This document shows, piece after piece, positions 37,541-52,585 of a stretch of 64,000 nucleotides of DNA; the first letter of the stretch is position 1; the number at the start of each line of letters is the position of its first letter. Under the pieces are notes generated by a model, which worked only from the letters and a program-made list of their open reading frames with translations, did no database searches and was not told where the DNA came from. The position numbers were made by a program, and so were the translations under genes. The stretch spans positions 231,804 through 295,803 of the forward strand of contig VXAI01000083.1 in NCBI GenBank assembly GCA_013399305.1. Reading direction: 5' to 3'. Source of the DNA: Rostratula benghalensis (Eukaryota > Chordata > Aves > Charadriiformes > Rostratulidae).

Positions 37541-40500
37541 TTTCCAGGAGGAAAGGGAGAGCTAATCAAGAAAAGAGAGGTACAGGACCATGCATTTACT
37601 CTCAAAAGCTTGTTCACGAGCAAGCTAACATTTCTAACACTACAACCACTCATCTACATCTGTTTGCTAAATAACTGAGTTCTACCTACAACTAGGGAGC
37701 AGAAGGGTTTTTTCTTTTCTTCCCCCTCCCCTTAAAACGTCAATAAAAATGTTTTCTGTACAAGTTGAATGGCACAAGAGGTGGTTAAAATGCTAAATAA
37801 CTCACCACAAATGGAGAATGCAAAATTAGTTCAAAACATGCATGGACTGTGTACAGGTAAGCAAGGAATCATTGGCATAAAGCTGCAATATATTACAAGA
37901 TGATACAGTTGAGATCTTTTGGAATAGCCTCTGCTTGTTCTGTCCCTTTAAGAGAACTTCACACAAAAATTCAGCATAAAGGGAGCTCAAGGTATATATC
38001 CAAGCAGAAGGTTCACTATGGGCAACACTATTTGTCTGAAGAGAAAAGCATTTCCCCTTCCCTTCCACACGCTCCCCCAAGGTAAAGTCAACATGATTAG
38101 CATTGCTGCAGGCTTGCCAAAAAGGAAGGTTTGATAGATCTGGTTTAGGACAACAAAAGTACCATTTAAATTAATAGCTCTTTGTACAATGTCATTCATT
38201 AAATACCTTATTATTTAAAAAAACAAACTGAAATTTACCAATCCCAACAAAATAACAAGTGAACCCTTACCACCCACGTGTCCTCCAAGGTTATGTACAG
38301 AGTTTAAAGTATACCAGCTAAACTTTAAACCCAGCTGCCCCTCCAACCCCCACCCACTGAATGACAATAGAAAATACATTGTGGCCTCTCAGTTATATTA
38401 TATTGCAGCTTTGTTATTGATGATGAAATCATACAAACTCAATGAATGACCTAAGACAGTAATCCATGATCAGGTTCCAGTTCAGCTGCGCATCTCCCTC
38501 CCTCAACACAACTTGGTGGCAGATCTGCAGCTCAGAGAGAGCTGCTGAGAGCAGGGCCTTGAGTGACAGCAGCTCGTGCTCTTCAGAGAAGAGTGGCGTA
38601 AAGAACTCAGGCTTACGTGATGGAAGCCACTAGCCCTAGCCTGTGATTATATTTGTGATTAAGAAAATAGACAAAGGCTAGTAACAGCCAAGTCAGCAAG
38701 CTGATACTCCTTCCCTGTGCTCCTAGTGAGTGTCATAAAATACAGAGAATCGTGGAGGTGAATGTGTCATCAGTTGCAGAGAAGGGAAGGAGATTTTGGC
38801 TAGACAGGTTTCCTCTTTCTGAAAGACCCTGAGTGTCTCCTAAACTGGTAGTCGCAGCTGTACTAGTACTGCCACGGTGATGAAGCTGCTTGGATCACCT
38901 ATCATTTAAATAAGAAGCAAAATAACAACTATTTTACATGTCAGAATTCAGCATGTAATTATAACTCACAGGCTTTCTTGTTCTTACATTCAATACTTCT
39001 GCTTCACTTTATCGATAAACACCAATTAGCAGTGCAATTAATTCCCTAGACATTCTTTTTTAAGGAGATGCATCCTTAGACATCACACTAAATCTGGAAA
39101 AAGCTTTTATGTTGTAAATAGGGAGGGGGAAAGAAAAGGGGAAAAAAAAGCTGTGTTCTGCAACCCCTCAGTGACTGTGGTCAGCACGTGAGCAAGACAG
39201 AATAGCACTACATTTCAACTGCCACCTGCGAATGGAAGTGAATTAAAAACCCCGTCCATATCTGCTGTGCAATGGTTGGAAGTAGATGGAGAGAAGAAGC
39301 CATGCTGGAATTACAAACAAAGCAAAAACCAGAACCAAACAACAACACCTCCCCACCCCATCCCCACCCCCAAGATGTTTCACAGGGATTCTCTGAAGCT
39401 GAAACTCTTCATTTCAAGAACTGGGCCTGGACCACAGCTCAGGGTCCATTTGGTCCATTCCCCAAGTTTGACTCTGCACCCGGGGTTCTCAGAAACCTGG
39501 GGGTTCAGAACCAGGTTTGGTTCAGGTCCACCCTGACCAAGTGCCACCAACGTGTTTCATTCTGACTGCATATGCCACTTTGCTCCTCAAGAACCCCATG
39601 TTCAAATGTGACTCAAATTAATCTCTATTTCCTATTTATAACTATCACAAATAGAGATGCGTCACCTAAAATGAACGGAACCTTCCTTTTTATGTTCAGA
39701 GACATTTGGTAATATTTTTCTTTAAAAACCAAACTATTCTGCTTGGTACTAGCTGGGGATAGAGTAGAAAAATGCTGGAAGGAATAGAAATGCTATTTCT
39801 GCTTCCATAAACCTGCTGGGCCCAGGGCCTCTCTATTGGTACACTTAAGTGAGAGTAAAGTGTGATAAAGCCAACACTCTCTAGAGACAGAAAATTTAGA
39901 GACACTGATGTGCTAGGTTTCCTTGTTTAATTTTCAGTTCTAAAAGTTTTAAGGAAACTATTTCAGCTTTACCGTTATCTATAATAAAACTATACAAAAT
40001 ATCTCCCACATATAACTTGCTATTAGAGGTTCATACAAGAGATCACCTTACAACTGGGGTCAATGGGGTTTTCTCTGCATAGGCTGCAGCTGTCACCCAG
40101 GAAACCTAATCTGCACTTAAATAATCAATCACATAAGAATTATTGACAGTAATCAATCTTTGTAATAGGAGACCAACCTTGGACCAAATGGATTTAGCTC
40201 CCTTAATTACAGAGGAGCAGCAGAGAATTAGGTGTATTGGGTTTCACCTGTGTCACATTGAGCATTTGACAATCTATGGAAACAAAGAGGTGCAATTTTT
40301 ATGCCAAAAAAAAAAAAATAATCTGAGACTGAACAACAAAAAAAGGTGTTCAGATAAGGCAGTTTTACTTTTTAGGATTAAATTCACAAGCACTGTAACT
40401 CAACTGAATTTGAAAAAAATATCTCAAGAGAAAACTGGTGTTAAACAGAGATCTGTGTTCAGCATGGACTTCCCATTGACTTATTGAATGCAGCAGCTCT

Positions 40501-41066
40501 CACATACACGGCTGGGCACCTCATGGACAAAATCATCATCAGCCCCTCTGCCTGCACAGCAAATCAAGGTAACCTCTTCCAAGTGACAGTCTTGGTTTTT
40601 CAGCCTGGTGCAAGTGGGTTGCTAAAAGTTCCAGAGTTTGCTGAACTTCATGGGAAAGGGTTGGGAGGTTCAGAGGTGCCCTTACTGCTCTTTTGCAGTT
40701 CCTCAGTGCACCAGGCCTGTCTTTCTCCAAGCCAGGGCATACTGATGCATTTCTCTTTCTGATCTAACAGGGAGGAATAAAAATAAAACCAAACCACAGG
40801 TTGGTGCTGTCATTCAGCAAAGGACTGGATATTCCCTTCCCCATTTTAGGATGGCACATGCTGGCAGGAGCGTAAAACAGGAGCAGGAGAGGAACTTCAA
40901 GTCAATTCTCCTGCCTGCGGCCAAGCGTGACCTTCTCTCTGCCACCAGGAATGGGGGACACAGCCTGCATCCTGGCTTAGATACCTGCAGGGGCAATAAC
41001 TCTATCAACATGCAGCCATGAACTCCTGCTGCTTTTTTGCCCAGAACTAAGCTGTAGATCATCAGC

Positions 41067-41074
41067 TAGCACCA
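41067..41074 (-). promoter_or_regulatory. DCX: miR-29 family seed match (8-mer TGGTGCTA)
   Basis: The minus strand reads TGGTGCTA, complementary to the miR-29 seed with a terminal A. One match in about 12 kb is near chance expectation, so function is unproven. Confidence 0.2.
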
Positions 41075-42938
41075 GCCTCCCCTTTTGTTTGTCCCTGGAA
41101 TTTCTTGGCTTTTGTATTTTATTACTCCCACACATCAATGGCACTGATGCCTCATGCTCCCCCTTTCATTTGATTTTCTGTGAAGTTAAAGCTCATTTTA
41201 TCACTTGGTAAACATCTCCTAACAAATGCTCCCTCCCATTCCTCTTAGAAACAAGTCTTTTTCCTTTGTTTCCCATGACACTGGCCATCATGGCATCTTT
41301 CTCTAATGATGCCAACTTTCTTTTTTCAGCTGACAGACTAATTACTGCAAAGATTTGTTAATTCCCTTTGGGTATCCTCCTCCTTCAGTTGTTCAAGTGA
41401 TAAACCGTCAGACCTTGGGAAGCTCTAAACTGGCTTGAGAGTCCTGAGTTATAGTTCATTGAGATACAGAGCAAGAGCCAGAATAGTGTACTTAGTTGAA
41501 CTAACCTAAGTAATAAAATTGAAAGGCAACTTTTTCCCATGAAGCCATCTGGCCATGAACGCTTTCTAAACAAGAAAGCTTTCAACAACAGGCCCGCTGT
41601 TTTGTTGGGAGAAGGCCACTGAAATCATTAGGCCACTGAAATAATTAGACTTATTCATCATTTACAAGCACAAGGACCGCGTTTTGAATGGTAACACAAA
41701 TTGCCCTCGAAACGTACATGTACATGTAACAAGAGGGGCAGCAGGGGTCTGTATTCAGGCCAGAGGTGGTCCAGATGAGAGAACTGGGTTGCTGCATGTG
41801 GATATGGCCTTGCACTCAAGGCGTGTTGCAGGCTCCTCCATGGCTTTGGGGAGAAATGAAAAATATGTGGTTATTTTTCACCATTAGTAAAATAAAAAGC
41901 TTTTTTACAACATAGTTTGAGAGTCAGAGTGCCTGAAAAGACTTCCCAAAGACAATGGACCACAGTTCTATAAGGTTTTTAGACTTTGCTAAGTAAGAAA
42001 TAGATCTTTAGAGTAAGCTTTTCCATAGCTCTTTGTATCAGTAAGTGGATGGAAGTTGGAGGTAAGTGTTGTGATCAGCCCTTTATGCATTGGGACACCA
42101 TGGCACAAGGATAACTGGTCTGTCCACAGTTACGCCAAAGACCAGTAGCTCTAAAATCCCACTGCTGAATCCACTAGATTTGATTCTCATTTTGCTCAGA
42201 ACCTCATCTGTTGGCTCAAAATTGTTGTGTTTTTAACCTTCTCTAAACAGAGTGTCCTGAGGGTGGTCTGTGAGCCCAAAGCTCCATATTTTCACCCATA
42301 GACATAGTACTCATGCCCTACCCTGCAACTGGAGCTCTGTCAGAGCAGCTATGCAGTGGCGTTACTGAAAAAAAGCCTTTCCATTCACCCATTTACAATC
42401 CATGAGTGTTTCCTCTCTTCCTATTAAAACATGGGGTTTTTGTCAGCTTGGCCCCAGACCTTCAGACAAATACTAAATTATTAGATCTGTTCCAGAGGAA
42501 ACAAAACAAAACAAGGGGTCTATACATATTGTTGGCCCCAGCCTTTTACCTGGAGGCACCCAGAATGAGAGACACCAGATCTGAAGCCAGGAGCAAAGAA
42601 TGAGGGTGGGGAATATCTGAATGACAGAATTGATAACCAATGCACCAGAATCCAGCCCAGGTCACAATCAGTGAGGAGAGGCTGTACTGTGAGACGCAAG
42701 ACTCAGCTTTAACATTTCCTGAGATACCATGGAGAGGCCTGCTCACATTCATGCAGATGGGACAGAGGCATGAGCCAGAAGAAAACTGATTCTGGGAACG
42801 GTAATTTTCAACAGCTGGTTGAATAAGTGCAAGATGGGCTAAAGAACTCAAGAATCAAAATCTGTTCTTTCAAGGCCACTTACCTAGGCCTTGATGGGCA
42901 CATGTATAGTCCTGCTTCTGAAGCCCAAAGCATGTTGG

Positions 42939-42945
42939 AAGGCAC
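42939..42945 (-). promoter_or_regulatory. DCX: miR-124 seed match (7-mer GTGCCTT)
   Basis: The minus strand reads GTGCCTT, complementary to positions 2-8 of the neuronal miR-124. The terminal A that makes an 8-mer is absent. Expected by chance about once in this length, so weak. Confidence 0.2.
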
Positions 42946-45900
42946 TTGAAGTCTTAACCTTCTTGGTCTTATTACACCAAGGTGCTGTTTCAGGCTTCTT
43001 CTGATCTCTTCTAGGATCTTGTGTAAAGCACTAATCCTGTTGCATAGATTGACATCACTCTTTATTAAGATAGACATAAAAAGGTCTTCCTTTTGTGCCA
43101 TCCATTTGCTTCTACAAAGAACCTCACCTGTCCCACATGCTGTTCCAGCCTGCTTCCATCAGCAACCCAAAAAATAACTTCAAGCCTAAATCACCACTAG
43201 AAAAAAGAAGCTGTTTTGTTCTGTGTTGGTCATGACCAGCACCTTGAGTGTGGTAAACACACTTCTAAGTATCTTTTCTCTAGTTGTGGATTGTCTTAGC
43301 TTGAGGAGACACCATCTGGACTAACGTTATACTTACTTTATTTGGCTGGGTTTTTTTTTTTCCTTTCTCTAAAAATGATTCTGCCTCTACTATAGTAAAA
43401 GAAAACTCTCCAATTGCCTTGAATGGACAAGGGGTACCCCTGAGGTCAACAACAAAATACACTCGTGCCCTCACTGCAATGAAGATGTCACATAGTGTAA
43501 AGTCCATTCTTTGTCCCTGCAGAGAGGATGCAGCTTCCAGGGATGGCTGTCACTGGAACAGCATCCATGTGGGGATTCAGCATGGCGTTATGGAGCAGTG
43601 TCACAAGGTATTCTGCAGAGTAGCAAGATGACCAGCACTGACCTCAAAGGTATTGACCACCAAACACAAGGCATCCTAGAAAATGTTATCAGTATCTATA
43701 TGGTTAAAGAGAAGCTAACACTTTTATGCCGTTATTTTCTATTAAAAACACATGGGTGTGACATTGTTTTGCTGTTTGCCATGATTTTTGGTCCTATCTC
43801 CCTTTTTTCTCCCTTCAAAAGCACTATTCAAACAAATGAGAGAGAAAGAACAGCTAGACTGCGTGTGTGATTTTTTGCATGCATATGTGTGCATTAGCTA
43901 AATATGAAAGAAACATGTAGAAGTTGTTTTCTAAGCAGAATTATTTTCTGCTGTCTATGAAAATAACACAGTGTTTCTAGCTCCTGAGAAGATTGTAAAT
44001 AATGTGCAGATACAGGAAACAGACAATGATAGGCATAAGCTATTTCCATCTCCCACTGCAGAGTGGACCAAGGCAAAATCCCATTACCAAACTTTTTCAA
44101 AATTACCTCAACTTGTAGAGTCTTTGCTGGCTATTTAGCTAGCAGAACTGAACTAGCTCTAAATCTTAAAACAGATGAGGATTTAACCCAGAAACTTCAG
44201 GATTATAAATGCTTTACAAGTAACAAAAATCCCAAGGGTGAAGATTTTGCTGCATTGCCCTGATCTTCTACAGTCAAGACCATCACTAAAATGTACGAGT
44301 ACTAAATACAACAGTCTATGCTTGGAGGATTGCTCTAATTCCTTCCTAATGGTTGTGCATCTGAAACGGGTATTTTTACTGTATATGCAAATTTGCTAAA
44401 ATATACTGGATACTGAATAAAGGTAAATTGCAAAGAAAAAAAAAGCTATACTACTTTAAGAGTCTCTCCAATTTGTTTTTAAATACTATATTGGTTTTTA
44501 TGTTTTAAAACAATATAGTCTTAGTGATTCAATTAGTCTTTGAAAACACTACAGGAGGCCTCATGAGGGAAATTAGACAGGGTTTTTATAGCAGAATTAA
44601 TATAGCAAATCCTCATATCCTGTGGAGTTTTATGTGCTTGTAAAGGTAGAAAAAAAAAAATAAAAGGTAAACTCTGGAGTATATAGTGGAATTACTATCA
44701 TCTGCTCCAGGATCTCATAGGGCCTGCAATTAGTGTAGTATATTGAAAGTAATAAATAATTCATTCCAACTCAGAAATGCTTTCTGACCAAACACAAGCT
44801 TGTATCTCGTGAAAAATCAATAGGAGTAAAGCACATGATAAAATTTAAGCATGTCTAAGTTCTTTCCTGAATTAGGGCTGTCCCTGTATTTAAATGACTA
44901 AGGTACGATGCCTGCGCATTGTTTCTCTTTGTATTCAAATCTATATTAGGGATTCTACAAAGCCAAAGATAACTAATTTTGAATGTAGGTAACATTCCAC
45001 ATGCATTTCTGTACAAGAACTCATGCAATATTGGCATTAATACAGTATTAACTATATTTTACAGCTGAAATGCTCACTGACTTCTCCTGCTGCCCAGGCA
45101 TTTCTATCTAGAAAATTGCTTTTTAAAATCCGGGAGTTTGACCTTATACCCTGTTTTTTTGTGGCTTCTACTGGTTTGAATGGCTATTCTTCCCACTGAA
45201 CTTTTTTTTTTTACTTCTTCTTTTAGGCATTTTCAAGGTCCCTCTAATTCCCTGACAGAATTGTTTGGCTCAGCCCCACTCCAAGATGATCCTCATGCAA
45301 ACAAAACTCCAGTCCCAAGGGAGCACTTGCAGGATCAGATATTGGATGTGTCCCTCCTATATGCAGCTCAGGATGATGGCATCAGCGCTTCCTTAGCATG
45401 CTTCACCAGGAAAAGCATCTTCCAATAACCAAACACTACTTGTGGCATGAAGGAAAGGATGCCACAACATGGCAGGATGCTTCTCAACGGACACCTCAAC
45501 AACCATCCATCCAAAGGTTCATTCACTGCTTGGGATCCTGCTTTATCTTACACAAACTGAACTCATGGATACTGGATGAAAGCACAGACTCCTTTCCTAC
45601 CACCATCAGCTCTAGCAGTTCAGTCTGCTTATAGATATCAAAGATTTGGGTTTTCCTGGTGGATCTGCGGTGAGTGGCCTGTACTGACTAGGAAGACAAG
45701 CTAGATGTGATTACAAGGCTGGTCTCTTGCTCTAGCAGATACTCAGAGGAAAGGTGACAGAACATGCCTGCTCTGACTATTACAGGAATGGCCTGAGTCA
45801 CTGAAGTGACACACCTTTGACCAGAATCCAGGTACATCATCTGTAACAGGCAGGATCATGACTACTAGTCAGGGTGCCTGGAAAGGCAGAGACTTAAGGA

Positions 45901-46149
45901 GGAACTCTGAGATTTCCACTAACAGAATAGAGGATAGGCCAAAAGCATGTCAGATTATCTGTCCCACTAAAGCTTTTATTAAGGCAAAAGCTCTGATGAA
46001 TAATCTTGTTAGCATAACCACAACCTTTAACACCTTTATACTTAACAAGTCATAGTTTCTCATGACCAGTGTCTCCAGTAGCATCCACAAGATCAAACAG
46101 CCAAAAGTTAGCACCCATAACCAAATCTGCTCCCAAAATACTTCAGCAC

Positions 46150-46290
46150 CTTCTGTTAGAGGATCTGAAAGCACTTTACAAATGTTAACAAACATTTGGC
46201 CTCACAACCCCCAGTGAGGTAGAACAGTATTGCCCCTGTAGGGACAGACAGACAGATTGAGGCACAGGGTTACTAAGAGACCTGCTCCCG
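46150..46290 (+). repeat. MIR-like ancient SINE in the probable DCX 3' UTR
   Basis: The + strand follows the MIR pattern in order: GAAAGCACTTTACAAATGTT, CCTCACAACCCCCAGTGAGG, a TAGAACAGTATTGCCCC block, then GATTGAGGCACAGGGTTACT and AAGAGACCTGC. The match is decayed but ordered over about 140 bp. MIR/CORE-SINE copies are rare but present in bird genomes. The element lies antisense to the DCX transcript and supplies the let-7 seed match at 46215-46222. Boundaries are approximate. Confidence 0.8.
46215..46222 (-). promoter_or_regulatory. DCX: let-7 seed match (8-mer CTACCTCA) inside the MIR-like element
   Basis: The minus strand reads CTACCTCA, a full 8-mer let-7 site about 2.1 kb downstream of the DCX stop codon. 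It derives from the TGAGGTAG of the MIR consensus, which reads as a let-7 target when the SINE is antisense to the host transcript. let-7 rises during neuronal differentiation, which makes the site plausible, but function is not shown by sequence. Confidence 0.35.
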
Positions 46291-47514
46291 TTCAGACACT
46301 AAATTTAGCAATGCCAAGGGCTGAATTAAGGTGTCCTGCCAACTGCACCTATGCTTTGTCCAGCCTCCCATCCTTCCCCCCCCCAAACCTTCAACATGAG
46401 CCCTTAGCCTTTGAACTAAAACCAGCATTCTGTATGCAACAGGTGAAATGATTATTTAGCAGTTACGTAGTCAGAGAGTTACTCATTTAAATTATTTGTG
46501 GGGACAAATGATTTCTTGTGCAAAATTCTGGGTGTAAATGATCATGCACTATGACTACTGGATGCAAATTTGGTGCATGATAACTCTGACTCCTTGATAA
46601 TTCCCAATCCTGGCCTCTCTCAGATAACTCTCTTTTTTATGTTGCATTATATGCATCATCACACGAAGCTCTAAAGAGATTGTTTCATACCTGTAATGCA
46701 AGCAAACAAAACATGGAGTGGCTTTGGGAAGAACCCAGCATTCATGTAGCATCAAACACCACAAAGTTCTAATGCTTTCTAATCACAAGGGGTTGCACGG
46801 CAATAGGGAAGAGGTGTCCGTGTTGAAACAAAGGCAAATAGAGCAACAAAGAAAGATTTGATTGCACAGATTTCATTTAGGTAAAGTTCTGTAATAATTA
46901 GTTTCATCAAAAACTTGTTCCATGAGAAAGGGAGGCAATGCCAGCTGGCCTATGACAAAGCTTCAGTGTAATAAAAACCACCAGCCCTGCGTGAATAGAT
47001 GAACTTTGCATTCTGTAGGAGTCATTAGTGATTAATAAAAACAAAGTTTCTCTAGATACAATAAGTTTGTTTTTGTCAGATAGAAGAGTTTCTTAAAATA
47101 TGGGTTTTTGAACACCACAAAATTTCTTTTGTTATGTAAGTAGATCATCTGGCCATAGTTAGGAATACTGAAGTGTAAAAAACCAAGTATGTAGTCTTAA
47201 ACATTACAAAAGCTATCAAAACATTCAATATTTTGAATTGACCTCTTTTTTTTTCCCCTACATGTGTCTGTTTTGGCAGTGATGACAATATTTCTAAATT
47301 GATTTGATGTTATTACTGTTCTGCAGTTGTTGGTTGGTTTTTTTGTAGATTTTTCAGAATGTGTTTTTTAAACAAAAGAAAATTACCAGTTTATAAAAAA
47401 GGAGCTTGAATCCTTACTCCCAAAACACAGATACAAGGTTTTCCTTTATAAAAAGTGTATTGATTTTTTGCTATAAAAAGTGACCTATAGGGTGTCAAAC
47501 CTGAAAACAAATTT

Positions 47515-47522
47515 TCACAGTG
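47515..47522 (-). promoter_or_regulatory. DCX: miR-128 seed match (8-mer CACTGTGA)
   Basis: The minus strand reads CACTGTGA, the perfect 8-mer target for the brain-enriched miR-128-3p, about 0.85 kb after the DCX stop codon. DCX has been reported as a miR-128 target in mammals, so this is the most credible of the seed matches seen. Site conservation was not tested. Confidence 0.4.
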
Positions 47523-48368
47523 TTTTCAGTGTTGGCTGTTCAGAAGGCATTACTGTTACAGAGATAGAGAGATACCATAGGGTAGTTATAAAAATTTCTT
47601 ACCAGCTGTCAGTATCTTTGGGTCACAGGTGAAAAGCATTCCACTCCAGATAACTCAGCTGACGTACTTTTTATTTTTTTTTTTTTGTTTGTTTGCTTAA
47701 TCGTTTAAAAAACCCCAAACCAAACCCAATATTTTAATCACTATCTTACTAACCTTACTTAGTGTCTTATGTAATCATTCCTAACCTCATCCAAGCTTCT
47801 GCTGGCATAAGAAGCATCCAACTAGCAAGTCATTTCCCTTCCTGCCCTCCACAAATAAAAGCAATACCAGTCAGTTTGCAGGTGCTAAAACCAGGGCTGG
47901 AAGTGAGGAGCAGGTGAGCTGGCAATCATTGGCAGTTTGGACAGCTGGAGGGAGAATATCATTTGCTTGACCTGAGCTTGCAAACTGGTCAGCAAGTGAC
48001 CCATTTGCACGCTTTTTGGGGGAGCTTCTTTATTTTTGCTAGAAAAATTACACAGTTGCAGCAGAATAAGAAATAGTAGAATAAAACAGAAAATGCACAG
48101 GGTCAGTTGCATATTGGCCCCAGATTCCTTGCACTGTCCATTTTGCATCCCTGTAACTTAGAAGAATGGTATCCCTCTATCTCTATAGACTAGTAGGTGT
48201 TGATTTGTGGCACGGAGGATAAATCACAGAAAAAAAATGACATATAACTGTGTGTCCATTGTCTGATTTGAAAGCACCAGTCACCTATCTGCTTATTTTG
48301 GCAGAAGTACTCTACTGTATCTTAAACGCAGCTTGCAATACGGACATTTAGCTTCGTGTCGCTCTGCT

Positions 48369-48425
48369 CTACATGGAATCTCCAAGGGAATCAGAGTCAT
48401 CCAAAGACAGAGGCAGATACAAGTC
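48369..48425 (-). CDS. DCX: Doublecortin, last coding exon segment with stop
   Basis: The minus strand shows acceptor TTTCTTCCTACAG, then codons for DLYLPLSLDDSDSLGDSM and a TAG stop at 48369-48371. This is the invariant C-terminus of doublecortin, identical to the mammalian protein as I know it. The exon begins in phase 0, directly following RKHK from the exon at 50568-50662. It continues leftward as the 3' UTR. The acidic, serine-containing terminus belongs to the flexible tail that follows the two DC domains. Confidence 0.97.
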   Translation of the reverse strand, partial: DLYLPLSLDDSDSLGDSM

Positions 48426-50690
<2,265 letters not shown>

Positions 50691-50946
50691 TCAGACAACC
50701 AGAGGAAGATCTTCTTTCTCCTTTGGGGAAATGGAAGGTGTCCAATCATTTAACACAGAATCACTATAGATTATTCACACTAGGCAGGAGAAAAAACCCA
50801 AGAGAACAAACCAACTTAAAGCTTTCATCTGCTTGGTAATTGGACTTTGGATTGAAGGAGCAATATTTTACACTACAAATGTTCATCAAATTGATCCAAG
50901 ATACACATCACCAGAAAAAGAGAAGACAATATCTGTGTTCTCCAAT

Positions 50947-50988
50947 AGTTTAACACAACTGAAACAGAGTTTAACACAACTGAAACAG
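50947..50988. repeat. Exact tandem duplication of a 21-bp unit
   Basis: AGTTTAACACAACTGAAACAG occurs twice, head to tail, without a mismatch, followed by AG. It lies about 285 bp upstream of the 50568-50662 DCX exon on the transcribed strand. Exact identity suggests a recent slippage event. Confidence 0.97.
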
Positions 50989-52516
50989 AGTGGCACTTAA
51001 GGGCATGAGTGGAAAACAGAGGTTGCAGGTATCCTGGATCCTACACAAGAAATGTTAGATGTCAAATATACATATTACAACTTAGACAAACAGCTGCCTG
51101 GAATGCCCTGGATGTAGTTACCTGTGGCTCAGATTAAATGACCAAAAGAGCCTTTCTGAAACCGTGATGTAAGTGCAGGGTACCACGTCCCTGGTCACCT
51201 CTCTGGGGAGAGGTCAGAGCTGGCTCTGCTGGTGCCCCACTGCCTGCACCAGAGAAGTGAACATCGTCCATTTGGGAGGGAACAAGAGAATCACCATCAA
51301 GCAATGATCCTCTTGCAAAGATCAAAATCTGGCCTTTTGGGTTCCTTTGTTTGTTCATGTTGCTTAGAAGAAAACACAGTTATTCTCAATTTTTAAAATG
51401 TCTGATTCATTTAAACCAAACAGCTTTTGTTAAGGGTCATTCATTGAGGCCTTCACAAGCATGGCTTTTAGTTAAAGTGAAGGGCCCCAGGGCTATGTCA
51501 TGGCAAGCTATTTTGCATTTATTGGACCAAAAAGGAATCAAAGTAAACAGCATATTATGCAGAAAAAATGAAGGTAAACAAAATGGAATAAGGATAAATT
51601 AATTTTTCCCTACCACTGATGTTCTTGAAGTAAGCTAACGTCTTTTGGTAATGGCCAGGTGTCACAACATGTTATCTCATGAGGACATACTTAAGCATAG
51701 TGAACTTGGTCATTCACAGCTTGTGCATCAACTCCAGGGATACAGACCCTTTTGTTACCAGGGGCTGTAAACACGTAGCTCCATCAGCACAAGCAGCATT
51801 ACTTGAGGGAAGGAAATTTGCACTCATGCTGGCTGTGTCCAAGTATATTATCTTTTCTGGCCTTTTCTTTTTGCAATCCTAGCAGCAGCAAGCTGGAGGC
51901 TTTTTGAGCGTTAAACTACATATCCCAATCAAGTCTACAGAACGTGACATTTCCAAAACCTACTCCAGATGTTAACATATTCAGCATAAGCCACAAAACT
52001 AAACCCCAAATATTTTGATTGTCATTTCCTTAAATGGCTATAGTGTTGCCAGCCCTCCGGATAGCTAAACAAGTCCCTACCCCTTTTAAAGAAAACATTT
52101 TTAATCGTGTTGATGTTTCTCACAGAGAGAAAAAGACAAGCATATAATAACGATCCAGACTTGTTGTCCTGCTCTCTTAGGTGTCCACCACCTCTGTATA
52201 CTGTTACTGTAACAGGTATGTGTGGAGGAGGACAAATGGTTTCAGCATATGGGGCATATGCTTCCAGTCGTAATGGCTGAATATGCAAATTAGTTACTTA
52301 AAACTAAGCAAGTAGTTGAGTGTCTGGAGGAGACCTAAGAAGTGTATAAAGTATCATAAAGTAAGAAGAAAGTGTGTGAATGCTGTATTTTTAAGAGAAA
52401 ACCCAGCATAATTCTTGCTTTAATGCCTACAACAGCCTCACTCCTCTTCTTTGTTACTTTCCTGTGAGAAAGACGGGGGCAGTTAAGGTTTATGGGATCA
52501 CTGGCCCAAGTGCAGA

Positions 52517-52585
52517 AGTCATGGAATTGTCAGAGTTGGAAGGGACCTCTAGAGATCATCTAGTCCAACTTCCCATAGTCATACG
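52517..52585 (-). mobile_element. Short CR1 LINE 3' fragment
   Basis: CATGGAATTGTCAGAGTTGG, AAGGGACCTCTAGAGATCAT and CTAGTCCAACTTCCC match a CR1 3' terminus in reverse complement. About 70 bp survive. It lies in a DCX intron, in the same orientation as the gene. Confidence 0.9.

Larger units (their letters stand above)
36590..48368 (-). other. DCX: Probable DCX 3' untranslated region (left end uncertain)
   Basis: Sequence downstream of the DCX stop codon is AT-rich, free of CR1 insertions for nearly 12 kb and without supported genes. Mammalian DCX mRNA has a 3' UTR of several kb, so a long UTR is expected. Minus-strand AATAAA signals occur at several places (near 47670, 45976, 43340, 43063, 41119, 37462 and 36613), so alternative ends are possible. 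The leftmost has the best downstream GU-rich context. Seed matches for miR-128 and let-7 and an MIR-like SINE lie within. The extent is inferred; RNA evidence is needed to set the end. Confidence 0.5.

Noticed and set aside
42870..42900. Consensus donor on minus (GGCCTAG|GTAAGTGGCC) in the probable DCX 3' UTR
   Set aside because: No exon with a matching acceptor or coding sequence is evident; a UTR-internal splice would need RNA evidence.
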